Source: an uncultured Centipeda sp.
GTDB taxonomy: Bacteria > Bacillota > Negativicutes > Selenomonadales > Selenomonadaceae
Direction: 5' to 3'
Assembly: GCA_937925565.1 (NCBI GenBank)
Contig: CALALM010000057.1
Coordinates: 1 to 24,812, forward strand
Length of the DNA stretch: 24,812 bases
The position numbers were made by a program, and so were the translations under genes. A model generated the notes under the pieces. That model made no database searches and had not been told where the DNA came from. It was given only the letters and a program-made list of their open reading frames with translations. Positions 21,331 to 24,812 of this stretch are shown here, piece after piece (the first letter of the stretch is position 1; every line of letters begins with the position of its first letter).

Positions 21331-23637
21331 ATGGGGATGGATGGTCCGGCGTATAGAGAGACGGTACGCCGCGCGCGTGAGCACATCGAACGGGGGACGG
21401 CAGAGGATCTGAAAACTGCAGAAGAAGAGTTGGGGAGACTGCGTCGCATCTTCCCCAAGCAGATGGAATACATCTGCGCTGTTGTTGCGCTGATGATCGC
21501 GCGGGGGGAGGATGGGGCGAAATGTCGCCATATCCTTGACCATACAGCGCAGGAGTATTATTCTTTTCCGGTGCTCGCCGATGTCTTTGAACTCAAGAGC
21601 CGTACATTTCCTGAGGGAACGCCGGAGTGGCGTCAGACGAAATTTTCCTCTGCATTCTACCAAAACGGAATCTTGCCACAGGAAGCTTTTGTGCAGCTGA
21701 ATGAGCGGAAAGTGGAATTTCTGGCGGAGCCGTCAAACCCCGATCTCATGCGTTCTCTGGCAGAGGCATATTATGTTACGCGAAATATGCTTGCCTATTT
21801 CATCTTGATGATGGCGTATTGCAGGATGATGGAACGGGAGGACTATGACAATCTTCTTGTTGAGGATACGGGCATTCCCTATCCGGATCCGGTCTGTCGG
21901 GGGAACTTCGGCTTTTTGTTGCGGATGTTTACAGACGGGAACAGCAACCTCTTCCTGCTGATCGGTACCGAAGAAGATACCTCTGATCAACAGGTGCTCT
22001 CCCGTGCACTCAGGATACTTGGGCAGCAATCCATACTGATACGCGAGACTTCGGCGGTGGAGACAGTAAAGGATCTGAATACTTATGCCTTGCACTGCAT
22101 CCGGGAGGCGCGTGCCGAAGAAGAGCAGATTGTGCTCGACGCAGGAAAATATCGCCATGCGGACGGCAGGGAGGAAAGTGCCATTCCTGCTATCGTGCGC
22201 CTCTTATCGAGAAGTACGGAGCAGGAGGCTCCGCTTATCGTCTTTGCACGCGATAACCGTATGAATGGACTTCATATGCAGGAGGAGCTTGGGGGAGACA
22301 TTCAGCGCCTTTCCTATTGTCTGCCGCCGCAGTTTTCATATGGATTTGGCTTTGCGTGGACAGGGGACTATCTGAAGTACATCAGCTATCTTTATGGGGA
22401 GCAGGTTGAGCCACTGCTCGACGCGCCGACATCCTGTGACTTTTCGATCGTTATTCCTGTGCGGAACTCGGCGAACACGCTTAGGTATACCGTAGAGACA
22501 TGCCTTGCGATCGACTATGACGGCTCTTATGAAATCGTTATCAGTGACAATTCGGATCCGGATCATATAGAGGTGCGCCGTTTCATTGATGAATTGAATG
22601 ATCCCCGTGTCCGTTACTATAAGACACCTTTTGTGCTGCCTCTGGACAAGAGTTTTGAATATGCCTACCTGCATGCGCACGGTGCGTTTATCTTTTCCTT
22701 GGGGGCGGATGATGGGGTTCTTCCGTGGGCGCTCAGATACATCAAACAAGCAATGAAGGACTATCCGTCTGCTTCTTTTTTTTCATGGCGTCGGGATTAC
22801 TTTCTGTGGCCGGGATCTGCAGAGGTATCTGTACAGAGGATTCAGTTTTTTGAGAAAGATGTTTCTGAACAGTATATGGCATACCCTCTGCGTGGAGAGC
22901 ATGCAGGAATTATTGCAAATATTAAAGCCGTTTTATATCGTATTCCACTTTTCTATATCAATTCGGGGTTCCGGCATGGATATTTGAGAGAGGTTCTAAG
23001 GAAAACAGGACGCATCATTGATGGAGGCTGTCAGGATATCTACATGGGGGCGGTCAACCTCTTGCTGCAGAAGGAGTGTGTTGAAATCCAATGTCCACTT
23101 ACGATCGCGGGGATGTCCGGACATTCCATTGGAGGAGCATCTGCGAATATAGCCTATGATGTGGCAGGCGTTCCTCCTGCGCAGCCGAATGTTCCACTTC
23201 GTGCACGCCTGGGAGAGTATGTTCCTCGCGGAGCAGAGATGGCAATTCCCTATATCATTACGGCAGATACCTTTATCTTCTATATGACCTTATGCCGTTT
23301 TGGAGAGTTTGGCATTCCGATGAATTTTCGACCTGAGGTAGGTTATACGGATCTGGCGGATCATATATTTTTGACAGATCTGCGTTTTGAACGTTTTTGG
23401 GGGTTGTTGCTCTATGCGAGTACGTTGTGTTCCTCGTTCATACACGATCAATGTCTGTCTTTTTATGAAAGAGTGTGCAGTCGTTTGGAACAAATCAACA
23501 ATCCGAGTGGAACAGTGCCTCATATTAAGCAAGGGTACTCCGAGCAAGATAAGATGATTACACTTGACCCGACGGCGTTTGGCTGCCATAATATTGCAGA
23601 GGCTGCGCGATTTGAGGCGCAGCTCCTGAACATCTGA
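21331..23637 (+). CDS. Large GT-A fold (family 2-type) glycosyltransferase
   Basis: A 768-residue protein. ATG 21331 is chosen over an earlier in-frame ATG at 21310 because AGGGAGAG lies upstream at a normal distance. Residues 1 to about 360 form a helical, TPR-like region without a named domain. A GT2-type domain then starts FSIVIPVRNSANTLRYTVET and continues EIVISDNSDPDHIEVRRFI. GADDG is the likely nucleotide-sugar/metal motif, followed by SASFFSWRRDYF. The C-terminal 250 residues are unassigned. It probably transfers a sugar onto a surface glycan, S-layer or flagellin. The gene is visibly richer in A and T than the inositol genes, suggesting a separate origin, and is followed 55 bases later by a nucleotide-sugar gene. 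Confidence 0.82.
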   Translation: MGMDGPAYRETVRRAREHIERGTAEDLKTAEEELGRLRRIFPKQMEYICAVVALMIARGEDGAKCRHILDHTAQEYYSFPVLADVFELKSRTFPEGTPEWRQTKFSSAFYQNGILPQEAFVQLNERKVEFLAEPSNPDLMRSLAEAYYVTRNMLAYFILMMAYCRMMEREDYDNLLVEDTGIPYPDPVCRGNFGFLLRMFTDGNSNLFLLIGTEEDTSDQQVLSRALRILGQQSILIRETSAVETVKDLNTYALHCIREARAEEEQIVLDAGKYRHADGREESAIPAIVRLLSRSTEQEAPLIVFARDNRMNGLHMQEELGGDIQRLSYCLPPQFSYGFGFAWTGDYLKYISYLYGEQVEPLLDAPTSCDFSIVIPVRNSANTLRYTVETCLAIDYDGSYEIVISDNSDPDHIEVRRFIDELNDPRVRYYKTPFVLPLDKSFEYAYLHAHGAFIFSLGADDGVLPWALRYIKQAMKDYPSASFFSWRRDYFLWPGSAEVSVQRIQFFEKDVSEQYMAYPLRGEHAGIIANIKAVLYRIPLFYINSGFRHGYLREVLRKTGRIIDGGCQDIYMGAVNLLLQKECVEIQCPLTIAGMSGHSIGGASANIAYDVAGVPPAQPNVPLRARLGEYVPRGAEMAIPYIITADTFIFYMTLCRFGEFGIPMNFRPEVGYTDLADHIFLTDLRFERFWGLLLYASTLCSSFIHDQCLSFYERVCSRLEQINNPSGTVPHIKQGYSEQDKMITLDPTAFGCHNIAEAARFEAQLLNI

Positions 23638-23692
23638 ATAAGGAGGACATATCCGTTCGGTAGGGGACAAAGGAGAGAGTTCGGAGGGAAAG

Positions 23693-24744
23693 ATGAGCGA
23701 TCTAAGTTTTTATCGGGGAAAACGTGTCTTCATCACGGGACATAGGGGATGTGGCTCTCGCTCCTGCTTTTGCGTGCAGGTGCAGAGGTGACGGGGTATG
23801 CGCTGGATGTACCGACGGCGGGCGGCGCGGAGGCACTTCAGCGGCTCGGTATCTTAAAAGAGATGCGCGATGTGCGCGGTGATGTGCGGGATTTTGCGAC
23901 GCTCTCTCGTATATTTGATGAGGCACGTCCGGAGATTGTGTTCCACCTTGCTGCACAACCGATTGTGCGCGAAAGCTATCGTCAGCCGGTGGAGACTTTT
24001 GCGGCGAACATGATGGGGACGGTGCATCTTCTTGACTGCGTGCGAATGTCGGACAGTGTGCGCTCCGTGCTCGTCGTGACGACGGACAAGGTGTACGAAA
24101 ACAAGGAATGGGCATGGGGCTACCGCGAGAACGAGCCGCTCATGGGCTATGATCCATATTCGGCGAGCAAGAGTTGCGCCGAGCTTGCGGTTTACAGCTA
24201 TCGGCAGAGTTTTTTTGCAGATGGAGCGGTACGCCTCTCAACGGCGCGCGCGGGCAACGTGATCGGCGGCGGGGATTTTGCGCCCGACCGCATTATACCC
24301 GACTGCATCCGCGCAGCCGTGTGCGGGCAGGTGATCGACATCCGCAATCCCCACTCGACGCGCCCCTATCAGCACGTCTTGGAGCCACTCTCCGTCTATC
24401 TTACGATTGCGGCACGACAGGCGGCAGACGCCTCCCTTGTCGGTGCGTGGAATGTGGGACCCGACGATGCGGACTGCGTGACGACGGGCGAACTCGCTGA
24501 TATTTTCTGTCAGGCTTGGGGAGAAGGCATACACTGGCGGACACATGCGGATAATGGTCCACATGAAGCACACTTCCTAAAGCTCGACTGCTCGAAGATC
24601 AAGAGTGAACTCGGTTGGCGTCCGCAGTGGCATATCGCCGAGGCCGTAGAGCAAACGGTGGAATGGGCAAAGGCGTGGGAAAATGGTGCAGATATGCGCA
24701 TGGTGACAGAGGAGCAGATTGGGAGCTTTCTCGGGGAATTCTGA
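23693..24744 (+). pseudogene. rfbG: CDP-glucose 4,6-dehydratase with a 10-base deletion in the NAD loop
   Basis: Short-chain dehydrogenase of the RfbG family, which makes CDP-4-keto-6-deoxyglucose for dideoxy sugars. ATG 23693 after GGAGGGAAAG gives MSDLSFYRGKRVFITGH; the frame then breaks. A different frame from 23749 continues WLSLLLLRAGAEVTGYAL, IVFHLAAQPIVRESY, TTDKVYENKEWAWGYREN, YDPYSASKSCAE (catalytic Y and K) and GNVIGGGDFA. The family reads GHTGFKG(M/S)WLSL here; only five bases stand where fifteen are expected, so ten are missing and the glycine-rich NAD-binding loop is destroyed. Translation from ATG 23749 would lack the first strand and the loop. No other lesions are visible, which suggests a recent event or a sequencing error. 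About 340-350 residues would be intact length. Confidence 0.87.
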
Positions 24745-24755
24745 GCAATGAAACA

Positions 24756-24812
24756 TTAGGGAAGCACTGATAAATTCAGCACCGCCATCTTGACGTATCT
24801 TTTTTGCCCGCA
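24756..24812. repeat. Dispersed repeat, copy B (cut by window end)
   Basis: Begins TTAGGGAAGCACTGATAAA just after the dehydratase stop and matches the start of the copy at 4206 in the order GGGAAGCACTGATAA, TTCAGC, spacer, ATCTTTTTT, GCCCGCA. The hairpin half of the element would lie beyond the window. Confidence 0.6.

Noticed and set aside
1..24812. CRISPR arrays, tRNA or rRNA genes, integrase or complete insertion sequence
   Set aside because: I looked for regularly spaced repeats, tRNA-like cloverleaf sequences and transposase motifs and found none I could support.

Overview
The window looks like a stretch of chromosome from a GC-rich, diderm Firmicute of the Negativicutes, most likely Selenomonas or a close relative. 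This is an inference from gene content, codon use and family resemblance; no database search was possible. The dominant theme is myo-inositol (or related cyclitol) uptake and breakdown. A sensory operon lies on the left and the start of a surface-glycan region on the right.

Layout. 1-4146 (+): a tightly packed three-gene sensory operon with a YesM/LytS-type histidine kinase (5' end outside the window), a membrane-anchored periplasmic sugar-binding protein and a YesN-type REC/AraC response regulator. 4147-6110: a terminator, a dispersed structured repeat, a cytidylate-kinase-like gene (-), the internally deleted remains of a GPH-type sugar transporter and an unidentified gene end (-), then a RelB/DinJ-type antitoxin (+) with a doubly damaged YafQ-type toxin. 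6121-10693 (-): iolI-iolG, an AraC-type regulator, and an iolT-type inositol transporter carrying one in-frame amber codon. 11005-14228 (-): a second Gfo/Idh/MocA oxidoreductase, an IolE/MocC-like TIM-barrel protein and a TauE/SafE-type permease, with a 176-bp palindromic intergenic element between the first two. 14363-17355 (+): iolH, an orphan PTS lactose/cellobiose-type IIA protein, and mmsA/iolA from its own strong promoter. 17444-19444 (-): a second AraC-type regulator and another iolG. 19736-20830 (+): a zinc medium-chain dehydrogenase. 21021-21293 (+): the truncated DNA-binding domain of an RpiR-type regulator. 21331-24744 (+): a large AT-richer glycosyltransferase, then a CDP-glucose 4,6-dehydratase gene with a 10-base deletion in its NAD-binding loop. 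The window ends inside a second copy of the dispersed repeat.

How the genes work together. Inositol would enter through the IolT-type permease. It would be oxidised to inosose by IolG-type dehydrogenases, isomerised by IolI and dehydrated by the IolE-like enzyme, and the chain would end with malonate-/methylmalonate-semialdehyde dehydrogenase (IolA/MmsA). IolB, IolC, IolD and IolJ are not in the window. The iolI-iolG and iolT promoters share a 24-bp element at exactly the same distance (18 bp) from the -10 hexamer, plus a second shared 12-mer about 52 bp further out. This points to common control by one activator, most simply the AraC-type protein encoded between them.

At least five genes look broken: the GPH transporter, the YafQ toxin, iolT, rpiR and the CDP-glucose dehydratase. 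Either this strain's sugar-uptake and surface-glycan genes are decaying, or some of these are assembly errors; only resequencing can decide.
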